From contig NZ_CP011807.3 in NCBI RefSeq assembly GCF_001029105.3, positions 4,650,001 to 4,714,000 of the forward strand: a DNA stretch of 64,000 nt, in the 5' to 3' direction. Below are positions 28,744-37,225 of the stretch, one piece after another. The position numbers and the translations under genes are program-made. The notes under the pieces are model-generated. The model ran no database searches and was not told the origin of the DNA. It was given only the letters and a program-made list of their open reading frames with translations. The stretch's first letter is position 1. The number at the start of each line of letters is the position of its first letter. The DNA comes from Pandoraea faecigallinarum. GTDB taxonomy: Bacteria; Pseudomonadota; Gammaproteobacteria; Burkholderiales; Burkholderiaceae.

Positions 28744-29964
28744 ATGTCTCCATCTTCTCAAGCTTCGCAGGCCCCCACGACGCCCTCCGGCGCGGGGCAC
28801 ACGCACGGCAAGCCGTCGAAGCGCACGCTACCCGCACGTCCGCGCTGGCTGATGCTGGCGATCATCGCGTTGCTGCATGCCTATATCGGCTGGCGTCTGC
28901 TCACACCGCTGCCGGTCGCCGTGGGCTGGAAAGTGCTCGGCGGCCTGTGGCTCGCCGCCTCGACCGTGCTGATCCCGCTGGGATTGATGAGCCGCGCGAT
29001 TCAGAAGGAACCGCTCGCGACATTGCTGACATGGGCCGGCATGACTGCCATCGGTGTGTTCTCGTCGCTTTTCGTTCTGACGCTGCTGCGCGACATCGTG
29101 CTCGGCGTGGCGATGGCCTTCTCCGCCCTCGACGCGCAGCTCGTCGCGCGCTCGGCGGTGATCGTGCTGATCCTCACGGCGGCGTCGACGATACTCGGCT
29201 TCTACAACGCGCGGCGCCTCGCGCGCGTGGTCGAGATCGACGTTCCCATCGCGGACCTGCCACCGGCGCTCTCAGGCTTCACCATCGTGCAGTTGAGCGA
29301 CATTCACGTCAGTTCGACGATTCGACGCCGCTACATCGAAGCCATCGTCGAAGCATCGAATGCGCTCAAGCCCGACCTCGTCGCCATCACGGGCGATCTG
29401 GTCGACGGCGGCGTGCCGGCGTTGCGCGACCATATCGCACCGCTCGGACAGCTCGCTTCGCGCCACGGTACGTACGTCTGCACCGGCAATCACGAGTATT
29501 ACTCGGGCGCGCCGGCCTGGGTGGCGGAGTTGCGGCGCATCGGCCTCACCGTGCTCGAAAACGAGCATGTGGTGCTCGACCATGAAGGCGCGTCGCTCAC
29601 GGTGGCGGGGGTGACGGATTTCACCGCGCATCATTTCGATCCGGAAAAGCGCAGCGACCCGCTGGCGGCGGTCGCGGGCGCCCCGCAGGGTGTGCCGCGC
29701 GTGCTGCTCGCCCACCAACCGCGCAGCGCGCCGGCAGCCCAGGCGGCCGGATTCGATCTGCAACTCTCCGGACACACGCACGGCGGACAATTCTGGCCAT
29801 GGATGTATTTCGTGCCGCTGCAACAGCCGTTCGTGCACGGGTTGCACCGGCTCGGCCGGCTCGCTATCTACGTCAGCCGGGGTACCGGCTACTGGGGGCC
29901 GCCGAAGCGGTTCGGCGCGCCATCGGAAATCACTCGTATCCGGCTGGTGCCGGGCAAGGCCTGA
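28744..29964 (+). CDS. Membrane-anchored metallophosphoesterase (YaeI-like)
   Basis: The 406-residue protein has about four N-terminal transmembrane helices (residues 37-155) followed by a calcineurin-like phosphoesterase domain. The metal motifs are present in order: DIHVS, GDLVDGG, GNHEYY, HQPRS and the terminal GHTHGGQFWP. These resemble the E. coli YaeI / UDP-2,3-diacylglucosamine-hydrolase-like superfamily. The physiological phosphoester is unknown. The acylphosphatase-like gene starts 4 bases after its stop, indicating an operon. Confidence 0.9.
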   Translation: MSPSSQASQAPTTPSGAGHTHGKPSKRTLPARPRWLMLAIIALLHAYIGWRLLTPLPVAVGWKVLGGLWLAASTVLIPLGLMSRAIQKEPLATLLTWAGMTAIGVFSSLFVLTLLRDIVLGVAMAFSALDAQLVARSAVIVLILTAASTILGFYNARRLARVVEIDVPIADLPPALSGFTIVQLSDIHVSSTIRRRYIEAIVEASNALKPDLVAITGDLVDGGVPALRDHIAPLGQLASRHGTYVCTGNHEYYSGAPAWVAELRRIGLTVLENEHVVLDHEGASLTVAGVTDFTAHHFDPEKRSDPLAAVAGAPQGVPRVLLAHQPRSAPAAQAAGFDLQLSGHTHGGQFWPWMYFVPLQQPFVHGLHRLGRLAIYVSRGTGYWGPPKRFGAPSEITRIRLVPGKA

Positions 29965-29968
29965 CCCC

Positions 29969-30265
29969 ATGAAGTCTCTTACGACCGGCACACCGCTGGA
30001 AACCGTGTCCGTGCGTTTGCGCGGCAAGATTCAGGGCGTGGGCTACCGTCAGGCGGCCGTTCGCGAAGGGCACCTGATCGGCGTGCGCGGCTGGGTGCAG
30101 GCGTTGCCTGAGGGCGACATCCTGGCCATGGTGCAAGGCACACCCGATCAGGTCGACAAAATGCTCGAATGGATGCGCCATGGCCCGCCGGGTGCGCGTG
30201 TCACGGAATTCGAGAGCGAAGTGGAGTACACGGGACGCCGTTTCGACCGTTTCGAACAACTTTGA
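29969..30265 (+). CDS. Acylphosphatase-fold protein lacking the catalytic Asn
   Basis: The 98-residue protein has the acylphosphatase fold. The phosphate-cradle loop GVGYR with Arg27 is intact. The second catalytic residue, normally Asn in GWVRN, is replaced by Ala45 (GWVQALPEG). In characterised acylphosphatases this Asn positions the water nucleophile and its loss nearly abolishes activity, so this copy may be inactive or rely on another residue. It starts 4 bases after the metallophosphoesterase stop. Confidence 0.85.
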   Translation: MKSLTTGTPLETVSVRLRGKIQGVGYRQAAVREGHLIGVRGWVQALPEGDILAMVQGTPDQVDKMLEWMRHGPPGARVTEFESEVEYTGRRFDRFEQL

Positions 30266-30288
30266 ACCCAGCGCCGGAGCCCTCGGAC

Positions 30289-30747
30289 ATGACAACGCCC
30301 ATGCCCAGCACACGTCGTGCCATCGAGGACGATGCGCCGCGCATCGTCGCCCTGCTCGCGCAACTGGGCTACGAAACACCGCTCGACATCGTTCGCCGCA
30401 ATATCGCGCTATCGGCGCTGGAGGGCGACGACGCCGCCTTCGTCGCCATCGACGAGAATGCTGAAATCGTGGGATGTATCGGATTGCACGCGCTTACCAT
30501 GTTCCATCTGGCAGGGCGGCTGGGGCGCATCACTGCGCTGGTGGTGGAGGAAAGTGTACGGGGCTCGGGCGTCGGGCACGCGCTGATGGCGGCCGCTCAC
30601 GCGTGGTTCAACGAGCGGGGATGCGAGAAACTGGAAGTGACGAGCGGCGACCACCGGGTCGCCGCGCATCGCTTCTATGCGCGCCATGGCTATGCCCGCG
30701 ATGGGCAGCGCCTGACGCGCAAAAGCCAGACTTTGCCGCTGACTTAA
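30289..30747 (+). CDS. GNAT-family N-acetyltransferase
   Basis: Acetyl-CoA-dependent transferase of 152 residues. The acetyl-CoA loop [11 protein letters not shown] (motif A) and the ERGCEKLEV strand with [10 protein letters not shown] (motif B) are clear. The substrate is not predictable; FYARHGY-type members include small-molecule and peptide acetyltransferases. Its TAA stop shares the four bases TTAA (30744-30747) with the stop of the convergent infA. Confidence 0.88.
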   Translation: MTTPMPSTRRAIEDDAPRIVALLAQLGYETPLDIVRRNIALSALEGDDAAFVAIDENAEIVGCIGLHALTMFHLAGRLGRITALVVEESVRGSGVGHALMAAAHAWFNERGCEKLEVTSGDHRVAAHRFYARHGYARDGQRLTRKSQTLPLT

Positions 30748-30965
30748 TTCTTGTGACGGTAGTTGATGCGGCCCTTGCTCAGGTCGTAGGGCGACATCTC
30801 CAGCGTCACGCGGTCACCCGCCAGTATGCGGATGCGGTTCTTCTGCATGCGGCCGCTCGCATATGCCACCACTTCCACGCCGTTTTCGAGCGTGACGCGA
30901 AAGCGATTGTCCGGCAGCACATCCGAGACGTGTCCGCTGAATTCGATCAGTTCTTCCTTGGCCAA
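30744..30965 (-). CDS. infA: Translation initiation factor IF-1 (second beta-proteobacterial type), TTG start
   Basis: S1-like OB-fold protein of 73 residues that blocks the ribosomal A site during initiation. The sequence [20 protein letters not shown] and the tail [16 protein letters not shown] fit the paralogue found in addition to the ribosomal-operon infA in Burkholderiales. The initiator codon is TTG (30965) with AGAGGA 8 bases upstream, and no in-frame ATG lies close by. A rare start codon in an initiation-factor gene may allow feedback, as known for AUU in infC; that link is inference. Confidence 0.92.
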   Translation of the reverse strand: MAKEELIEFSGHVSDVLPDNRFRVTLENGVEVVAYASGRMQKNRIRILAGDRVTLEMSPYDLSKGRINYRHKN

Positions 30966-31540
30966 TATCGTGTCCTCTTGAAGGTGCCGCTCGCGAGGGG
31001 CGCAGCACCGGTGTTACTGTAAGTTCGTTCGCCAATACCGTCCCCGCACCCTGAATGTGGCGGGGGTGCACATCGAACGCCAAAAGGAGCCTACCCGGTG
31101 GACCGGCCCAGAAGGCATGCGGCGCACCGAAAAGCGGCGATGGTTCGAAGGAGCAAGGCACATTGCGGCAGTGCCGCAACGACGAGCAGTGCGTGTCGGG
31201 AGGGCGAAGACCCGATGGGTCCGCGTCATCGGCACAGCGCGTGATCCGGCTCGCAGGACAGAGCTGTCAGCGGCGCCGATAAAGCATTTCGCGATCGTCA
31301 GGCGATGATCGGCGAATTTTCGCCGATCCCGCTAGGATACGCCTTTCTCTGTCGCCCGTGTGGAAAAAATGCCTCGCGCACGCCCATTTGAGCGCTTTTG
31401 TCACCCGTTTGTGGCGCAATGCATCAATGAACGCCATTCGGCCGCGTTTGCCGGGCGCGCACGCCGTGTGAACTTGGATGTGACGCGCGGCGCGCACTCA
31501 TCTATGCTGTAAGTACCCGTAGCCCGCAGGAGGAATGACC
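30966..31540. other. Divergent intergenic region of infA and the CBS-protein gene
   Basis: This 575-base gap has no credible coding frame; short frames on both strands lack ribosome sites. A perfect hairpin (31307-31328) precedes a TAGGAT -10-like box (31333-31338). Otherwise nothing is recognised. Confidence 0.5.
31307..31328. other. Perfect 9-bp hairpin upstream of the CBS-protein gene
   Basis: GATCGGCGA (31307-31315) pairs perfectly with TCGCCGATC (31320-31328) around a 4-base loop. No T-run follows. As DNA it is an 18-bp dyad just upstream of a possible -10, so it could be an operator rather than an RNA structure. Confidence 0.4.
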
Positions 31541-32017
31541 ATGAAAACAGTCGCTCAGATCCTGAAGTCCAAACCGGTCGACACGGTGTACAAGGTACGC
31601 CCGACCGATTCGGTACTCGATGCCCTGACCCTGATGGCCGAAGCGCGGATTGGCGCGGTACTGGTCAGCGAAGACGACCGCGCCATCGTCGGCATCTTCA
31701 CGGAGCGGGATTACGCGCGCAAGGTCGCGCTGATGGGCCGGACTTCGGTCGACACGCCGGTGCGCGATGTCATGACCTCCGCCGTGCGCTACGTCAGCCC
31801 CGAGCAGACCAATGAAGAATGCATGTCGCTCATGACTCAGCATCGCATTCGTCACCTGCCCGTCATGAAAGATGGAGAACTGGTCGGCCTGCTGTCCATC
31901 GGCGATCTGGTCAAGGCCATCATCACGGAACAGCAGTTCACCATCGATCAGCTTGAGAACTACATCATGGGCGGCAGCGCGGCGCTGGTCGGCACGTCGC
32001 CGTCCCGGCCCAGTTGA
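31541..32017 (+). CDS. Tandem CBS-domain protein
   Basis: This 158-residue protein consists of a Bateman module: CBS1 about residues 8-65 and CBS2 about 75-130, with the nucleotide-contacting VFTERDY-like (IFTERDYARKV) and GLLSIGDLVKAI signatures. It probably binds an adenine nucleotide and regulates a partner not encoded nearby. AGGAGG at 31528-31533 lies 7 bases before ATG 31541 but only 1 base before the upstream ATG 31535, so 31541 is chosen. Confidence 0.9.
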   Translation: MKTVAQILKSKPVDTVYKVRPTDSVLDALTLMAEARIGAVLVSEDDRAIVGIFTERDYARKVALMGRTSVDTPVRDVMTSAVRYVSPEQTNEECMSLMTQHRIRHLPVMKDGELVGLLSIGDLVKAIITEQQFTIDQLENYIMGGSAALVGTSPSRPS

Positions 32018-32178
32018 GTCGTCAATCGCCTCGACGGCGTAATCAGGGACGCGGCGCCTCATTCGAAGCGCCGTTTCTTTTTTCGCTACACGGTTCGCCC
32101 GAGATACGCCCACGGTTGCAAAACCGCAGCGCCGACGGAAAGAGAAAGAAGAGGATTTCCGTCCAACGAGGGCCTGCC

Positions 32179-33654
32179 TCAGAAATCTTCCGCATCGACG
32201 TCGTAGTTCGACGGTTCCCAGCGAATCGCCAGCAACGCGAGCAGGCCGATGGCGGGGGCGGCGGCGATCACCCAGAACACCTTCGTCGAGAGCGCTGCGG
32301 CCAGCACCGGGAACAGGAACAGCGAGACGGTCGAGCTCGCCCGCATGAGCGTCTGGTTGAAGCCCACGCCCACACCGCGCAGCGACGTGGGGTAGCTCAA
32401 CGATGCGAACGTCATCGAGTGTGCCCCCGGGCCGAAGCCCTGACCGAGCAGGAACAACGCGAGGAAGCCGAGTGCCCAGGCGACCTGCGTCGCGCCGTCG
32501 GGCTTGCCTACGAGTGCCAGGCCGACGAGCGCCGCGAGCTGGAACGCGTAACCGGTCACCGTCAACTTCCATGCACCGACCTTCGGCACAAGACGTACCC
32601 CCAGCAAGCCCCCCGTGAAGGCGAACAGCAAATTCAGCGCCAGGGACATCAGAATCGTGGTGAGGATCGACTGTGCAAGGAAGCTGGCAATGATCACCGG
32701 TAGACCGAACGCCACTGCGTTATAGGCAAACGACGAAGCGACGGCGATCACGGTGGCGAGCGTGGTGCGGCGCAGATACACGCCCTTGAGCAGCTTGCCG
32801 TAATTGCTCCATGCCGCCGGACGCTTGGGCGCGGCGCGCTCGGCGTCGCCGGCCACCACGGCATCGATGCCATACGAACGCTTGAGAATCCTGGCCGCCG
32901 CGTCGAGATCGCCCTGATTGGCGGCCCACACCGGCGATTCGCTCATGTAACGGCTGCGAACGGCAATGATGGCCAGCGCAGGAATTGCGCCGAAGCCGAG
33001 AATGATGCGCCATAGCAGCGCGCTATGCGACGCGGGCAGTACCGAGTAGCACAGCAGCACCAGCAAATAAGACCCACATATGGCGGCGTACCAGGTCGGA
33101 CACCACATGGCGACCCGCGCCGCCTTGTTGCCGCGCCCCTTGAGCTTGGAAAACTCCGCGAGAAACGCCATGGCGACGGGCAAATCGATGCCGACGCCCA
33201 GCCCCATCACGAAACGCGCCCCGGCGAGCACGTACTCGTTCGGTGCCAGCGCACAGGCGATGGCGGCAATCACGAAGCACAGCATGTCGGCCATGAACAC
33301 CCGATATCGGCCGATGCGATCGGTGAAATAGCCGCCGAGGAATGCCCCCACGATCGCCCCGAACGTGATGGCCGAGGCCACCATGCCGGTGCCTGCGGGC
33401 GTAAGCTGGAATTCGCGGGACACGTCTTTGAGGCCAAAGGCGAGCGCGCCGAGATCATAGGCGTCGAGGAACACGCCGCCCAGGGCGATGGCCACGATCC
33501 AGCGGGCATTCGACACGCGCGCGCCGCCCTCGTTGACGAGCCGGGCGACATCGGCGGCGGAGCGGATGACGGCGGGACCGCTGCGCGCGGCAGCCGGGGC
33601 CGTGGCGCTCGGGAGCGCCGATGCGGCAGTAGAGAGGGAGACGTCGACTGACAT
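32179..33654 (-). CDS. MFS transporter, sugar/aromatic-acid:H+ symporter-like
   Basis: Carrier of 491 residues with 12 predicted helices. The motif-A variant GYFTDRIGRYRVFMAD (loop 2-3), the central SRYMSESPVWAA segment and a second half with GFGPGAHSMTF place it with the sugar-porter / MHS-like branch. A 55-residue Ala/Ser-rich head precedes helix 1. The ATG at 33654 was preferred to TTG 33684, which has no ribosome site. No regulator or catabolic gene is adjacent, so the substrate is unknown. Confidence 0.85.
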   Translation of the reverse strand: MSVDVSLSTAASALPSATAPAAARSGPAVIRSAADVARLVNEGGARVSNARWIVAIALGGVFLDAYDLGALAFGLKDVSREFQLTPAGTGMVASAITFGAIVGAFLGGYFTDRIGRYRVFMADMLCFVIAAIACALAPNEYVLAGARFVMGLGVGIDLPVAMAFLAEFSKLKGRGNKAARVAMWCPTWYAAICGSYLLVLLCYSVLPASHSALLWRIILGFGAIPALAIIAVRSRYMSESPVWAANQGDLDAAARILKRSYGIDAVVAGDAERAAPKRPAAWSNYGKLLKGVYLRRTTLATVIAVASSFAYNAVAFGLPVIIASFLAQSILTTILMSLALNLLFAFTGGLLGVRLVPKVGAWKLTVTGYAFQLAALVGLALVGKPDGATQVAWALGFLALFLLGQGFGPGAHSMTFASLSYPTSLRGVGVGFNQTLMRASSTVSLFLFPVLAAALSTKVFWVIAAAPAIGLLALLAIRWEPSNYDVDAEDF

Positions 33655-34134
33655 GAGACTGAACGAGGAAAAAACAGGTACCAAAGGCCGCGATGTTACC
33701 GCTTGGTACTGCCAGCGCCCAAGTGCTTTGTGGTTATATGCTTAGACGATTCCACCGCCCCACACCACATTGATGTCGTTTAGCGCCAAAAATCTTCGCC
33801 AAAATCCCAAATTTCGAGAGAATCCCACTCACGAGTTAAGCAATCGCAGAGCATGACCCCACGTCTCGCCGGACGGGAATATGATCGAGGAATCCTTCAA
33901 TTCGAAGGGTACCGGCGCGAAAACCCGCGTCATACGGGAGATCGCGCGGGAATCGCATCGTGACAGACGTCTTTACAGACGCTTACCTTTTCTTACAGCA
34001 AAAAGGTCTGCGGAACCCTACATTCCGCATCGTGGTCGCAACAGATGTGCCACATGGTGTACCAACCGGCGGGCGATGGCGACCGGGGCACACCGCGAAG
34101 AACTCACACCTCACGCTCACGAGGACGAAACAAA
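33655..34134. other. Divergent intergenic region, no gene recognised
   Basis: These 480 bases between the MFS gene and the glycine-zipper lipoprotein gene include an AT-richer stretch (about 33730-33900) likely to hold both promoters. The open frames present lack ribosome sites and domain-like sequence. No hairpin with T-run or RNA gene is apparent. Confidence 0.45.
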
Positions 34135-34662
34135 ATGAAGATCAAAGCACTTACGGGAATCAGCGCGGCAATGGCCGCGGTCATGCTGGCCGGTTGCGTG
34201 GCTCCGGGCCAGCAATACGGCGGCTACCAACAGCCGGGTTACCAACAGGGCTACCAGCAAGGTTATCAACAGCCGGGCTATCAACAAGGGTATCAGCAGG
34301 GTTATCAGCAACCGCAGCAGCAAGGCGCCCTTTACGGCACCGTGCAGTCCATCGAACAACTGAACGGTCCGAACAACAGTCCGAACATTCTTGGCACGGT
34401 GCTCGGTGCGGCTGCGGGCGGTCTGCTGGGCAACACCATGGGCGGCGGACGCGGACGCACGGCGACCACCATCGCCGGTGCGGCCATCGGCGGTATCGCC
34501 GGCAACCGTATCGAGAACAGCATGGGCGAGCCGAACGTGCTCTACCGCATCACCGTGCGTCTGGACGACGGCCGTGTCGCCACGGTCACGCAAGCGCCGC
34601 CGCTGCGCGTGCAGCAAGGCCAGCGTGCCGCCATCGCCAACGACGTCGTGTATCCTTACTGA
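34135..34662 (+). CDS. Glycine-zipper outer-membrane lipoprotein with QPGYQQGYQQGY repeats
   Basis: The 175-residue lipoprotein has signal peptide MKIKALTGISAAMAAVMLAGC, lipidated at Cys21. It then has two copies of a 13-residue QQPGYQQGYQQGY repeat (39-bp DNA repeat) and a glycine-zipper two-helix hairpin (about residues 85-125: TVLGAAAGGLLGNTMGGG, then IAGAAIGGIAGNR). The C-terminal domain (YRITVRLDDG...QGQRAAIANDVVYPY) is of the SlyB/17-kDa antigen type. Such proteins help stabilise the outer membrane under stress. GAGGA upstream supports ATG 34135. The repeat number may vary between strains. Confidence 0.88.
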   Translation: MKIKALTGISAAMAAVMLAGCVAPGQQYGGYQQPGYQQGYQQGYQQPGYQQGYQQGYQQPQQQGALYGTVQSIEQLNGPNNSPNILGTVLGAAAGGLLGNTMGGGRGRTATTIAGAAIGGIAGNRIENSMGEPNVLYRITVRLDDGRVATVTQAPPLRVQQGQRAAIANDVVYPY

Positions 34663-34696
34663 GCAGGACAGCAACACTGTCCGCCTGAAAACGAAG

Positions 34697-34729
34697 CGCC
34701 CGCCGGCACACTCGCCGGCGGGCGTTTTC
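34697..34729 (+). terminator. Rho-independent terminator after the glycine-zipper lipoprotein gene
   Basis: A perfect 11-bp stem (34697-34707 with 34714-34724) has a 6-base loop and is followed by TTTTCG. Flanking A and T stretches extend the pairing on both sides. Confidence 0.85.
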
Positions 34730-34883
34730 GTTTCCGGCGCCGGAAACGATTCAGGGTTGACGGGGGACGCCCGGGGGACGGCGGCAGACCATAATTGATG
34801 CCGCGACGTGCGTCACACGCAAAGCGAAATTGACCTGCTAAGAACGTGTTTGCGATCTTCTGGTCATCCCTGATAATTCGAGG

Positions 34884-35240
34884 ATGACGAGAAAGAAATA
34901 CGCGAGTGACATAAGCCGAGAGAAGTTCTCGGAGATCGAGCCGCTGTTGCGCAGCGTGCGCCGGCGCACGAAGCCCACGACGGTGGACTTGTACGAGGTG
35001 TTTTGCGCGGTGCTGTATCTGTTGCGTACAGGTTGCCAATGGCGCTTCTTGCCCAGCGAGTTTCCCAAGTGGCAAACCGTCTACGCGTATTTCAGCAAAT
35101 GGAGTCAGCCTGACCAGCACGGCGTGAGCGTGCTGGAGCAGGCACTCAAAAAATCAGGTTGGCGCGGCGCGCACAAGACAGGGACGCAGCGCCAGCACGA
35201 CGTTCTTGATCGTGGACGCGCAGAGCGTGAAGAACACTGA
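34884..35240 (+). CDS. IS5-family transposase, first frame (OrfA)
   Basis: N-terminal transposase part of 118 residues with the DUF4096-type DNA-binding region (TTVDLYEVFCAVLYLLRTGC, CQWRFLPSEFPKWQTVY). Homology to the transposase family continues in OrfB from about 35150. The last 30 residues in this frame are out-of-frame sequence. A CAAAAAATC run at 35147-35155 sits at the point where homology changes frame. Confidence 0.85.
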   Translation: MTRKKYASDISREKFSEIEPLLRSVRRRTKPTTVDLYEVFCAVLYLLRTGCQWRFLPSEFPKWQTVYAYFSKWSQPDQHGVSVLEQALKKSGWRGAHKTGTQRQHDVLDRGRAEREEH

Positions 35241-35682
35241 CACGGCAGCGCATAAGGGTTATGACGCGGGCAAGAAGGTGTCGGGCATCAAGCGTCATAT
35301 TGCCGTAGACACGCAGGGCTTGCCGCACGCCGTGGCGGTAACCACTGCCGAGGTGACCGATCGCAAAGGAGCGTTGCTGGCGTTCGAGCACGGCAAGCCT
35401 CGCTTGGGACAGGTGCAAAGTGTGCTGGTCGATGGCGGTTACGTGGGCGAACCCTTCGCGCAGGGCGTGCGCGAGATCTTGGGCGAGCGGGTCACGGTGC
35501 AGATCGCCAAACGCAGCGAACTGCATACTTTCAAGGTCCTGCCGCAGCGTTGGGTCGTCGAGCGCAGTTTCGCCTGGCTGGAGAAGAACCGGCGCTTATG
35601 GAAGAACTGTGAGCGTTTGCTCAACACCAGCTTGCAGTTTGTCCATCTCGCCTTTTTGGCACTGCTGCTCAGGAGATCGTAA
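35206..35682 (+). CDS. IS5-family transposase, second frame (OrfB, DDE domain)
   Basis: Catalytic part with all DDE residues: Asp in IVDAQSVKNT, Asp in VLVDGGYVG, and Glu in RWVVERSFAWLEKNRRL. The first start-like codon is TTG 35206, but family-like sequence (QVGAARTRQGRSAS) extends upstream in the same frame to about 35150. Full-length enzyme is therefore probably made by frameshifting or transcript slippage from OrfA at the A6 run. The frame relation is +1 (or -2). Confidence 0.85.
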   Translation: MIVDAQSVKNTDTAAHKGYDAGKKVSGIKRHIAVDTQGLPHAVAVTTAEVTDRKGALLAFEHGKPRLGQVQSVLVDGGYVGEPFAQGVREILGERVTVQIAKRSELHTFKVLPQRWVVERSFAWLEKNRRLWKNCERLLNTSLQFVHLAFLALLLRRS

Positions 35683-35787
35683 ACCGGCTCTAAGATACGC
35701 GCGAAAATCGGTGCGACCATCGGAGGGCTCCCGCCGTTCCGGAACTTTGTCGAGTCCCTCAGTTACCGCTACCCTTCGAATTTCGTC

Positions 35788-37203
35788 ATGTCGACTCAGA
35801 CGACCTACCACCATCGGCTCTTCATGGCGATGGTCGGCGGCTTCAGCGCAGTGCTCAACGCGGGCGCTTTCTTCGCCGTCCTTCGGTTCAACGGTCACAA
35901 CCCCGATACCCCTTATGGCCTGACGCTCATCTGCGCGCTCGGTGCCGCGGCATTCATCGTATTCGCCCGCTTCCATTTGCTCGCGAGCGCCCGCAATCTC
36001 GGCTGGATGCTCGGACGCGGCGCCATGCGCTGGTGCCGTCTGCTCATTACGGCCATCGTTCTGCTGTTCCTCACCTACGAAAGCACCGAAGACGTGCGCA
36101 TGATGGTGGTCCAGTGGACGATGCTCGCGCTGCCGTTGCAGATGATCGGACTCGCGGTGCTGCGCGGCATGGCGCACAGCATCAACAACGCGCCCGGCAA
36201 TCAGCGGCGCGCGGCATTCTTCGGTCTGGGACCGGAAGCGCGCAAGCTGAACCTGCGTCTGCAACGCTCGCCGATCCTCGGCATTCAGGTCACGGGTTAT
36301 TACAACGACACGCCCGTCACGCCGGACGCCGGCGAAGTCCTCCCGCCATATCTGGGCCGCTACGCCGACGCCGCCGCGCACATTCAGTCGAACGCGTACG
36401 AGATCGTCTTCATCGCCATCGGTCAGCAGGACAACAAGGAACTCACCAGCGAAATCGTGCATCGTCTGTACGATTCCACGGCGTCCATCTATCTGCTGCC
36501 CGAGTTCAGCTTCCCCGGCGATATGCCGATGACGAGCACCGATATTGCAGGCGTGCCGCTGCTCGCGCTGCACGACATCACGGTGCAGGGCTTGCTGCGC
36601 ATGATCAAGCGCGCCATCGACGTGGTCGGCGCATCGCTCATTCTGGTGCTGCTCAGTCCGGTCATGGTCGGAATCGCCATTGCGGTACGTCTCGATTCGC
36701 CCGGCCCGATCCTGTTTCGCCAGCGCCGTTACGGCGAGCGCGGCGAGCCCATCGTCATTCACAAATTCCGGTCAATGCGCGTGATTCAGCCCGAAGACGC
36801 CGCCGCTGCCGCAACCGGCGGGCTGCGTCAGGCGCACGCGGGCGACAGCCGCATCACGCCGATCGGCAAGCATCTTCGCCGAACGTCGCTGGATGAATTG
36901 CCGCAGTTGTTCGATGTGCTGGCCGGATCGATGAGTCTCGTCGGCCCGCGCCCGCATGCGGAGGAGCACAACGAAATGTACCGGCGCGTGATTCCCGGTT
37001 ACATGCTACGTCACAGTGTGAAGCCCGGCATTACGGGATGGGCGCAGATCAACGGTCTGCGGGGCGAGACCGACACGCCGGACAAGATGCAGCGACGCGT
37101 GGAGTACGACCGTTACTACATCACGCACTGGTCGTTGTGGCTCGACATCAAGATTCTGCTCAAGACGATTCCCGCGATGGTCACCGGACGCAATGCCGTC
37201 TGA
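35788..37203 (+). CDS. Undecaprenyl-phosphate glucose phosphotransferase (WcaJ/GumD-like)
   Basis: Starts polysaccharide repeat-unit assembly by moving hexose-1-phosphate onto undecaprenyl phosphate; 471 residues. Four N-terminal helices and a CoA-binding-like domain are followed by a membrane re-entrant helix and the catalytic bacterial sugar transferase domain. The signature runs KRAIDVVGASLILVLLSP, FRQRRYGERG, KFRSM, RRTSLDELPQL and VGPRPHAEEHNEMY. It is the first gene after the IS and the likely committed step of the locus. Confidence 0.93.
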   Translation: MSTQTTYHHRLFMAMVGGFSAVLNAGAFFAVLRFNGHNPDTPYGLTLICALGAAAFIVFARFHLLASARNLGWMLGRGAMRWCRLLITAIVLLFLTYESTEDVRMMVVQWTMLALPLQMIGLAVLRGMAHSINNAPGNQRRAAFFGLGPEARKLNLRLQRSPILGIQVTGYYNDTPVTPDAGEVLPPYLGRYADAAAHIQSNAYEIVFIAIGQQDNKELTSEIVHRLYDSTASIYLLPEFSFPGDMPMTSTDIAGVPLLALHDITVQGLLRMIKRAIDVVGASLILVLLSPVMVGIAIAVRLDSPGPILFRQRRYGERGEPIVIHKFRSMRVIQPEDAAAAATGGLRQAHAGDSRITPIGKHLRRTSLDELPQLFDVLAGSMSLVGPRPHAEEHNEMYRRVIPGYMLRHSVKPGITGWAQINGLRGETDTPDKMQRRVEYDRYYITHWSLWLDIKILLKTIPAMVTGRNAV

Positions 37204-37225
37204 GCCACTATCGGGAAAAAGCAAC

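Larger units (their letters stand above)
34842..35690 (+). mobile_element. IS5-family insertion sequence (IS427-group-like), intact
   Basis: The 849-bp element is bounded by imperfect inverted repeats. The left end at 34841-34859 and the complement of 35673-35691 match at 14 of 19 positions. It is flanked by a 3-bp duplication TAA (34839-34841 and 35691-35693), as expected for TNA-targeting IS5 relatives. It carries two overlapping transposase frames. It lies 97 bases upstream of the priming glycosyltransferase start, so it interrupts or replaces the promoter region of the exopolysaccharide locus. Confidence 0.88.
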
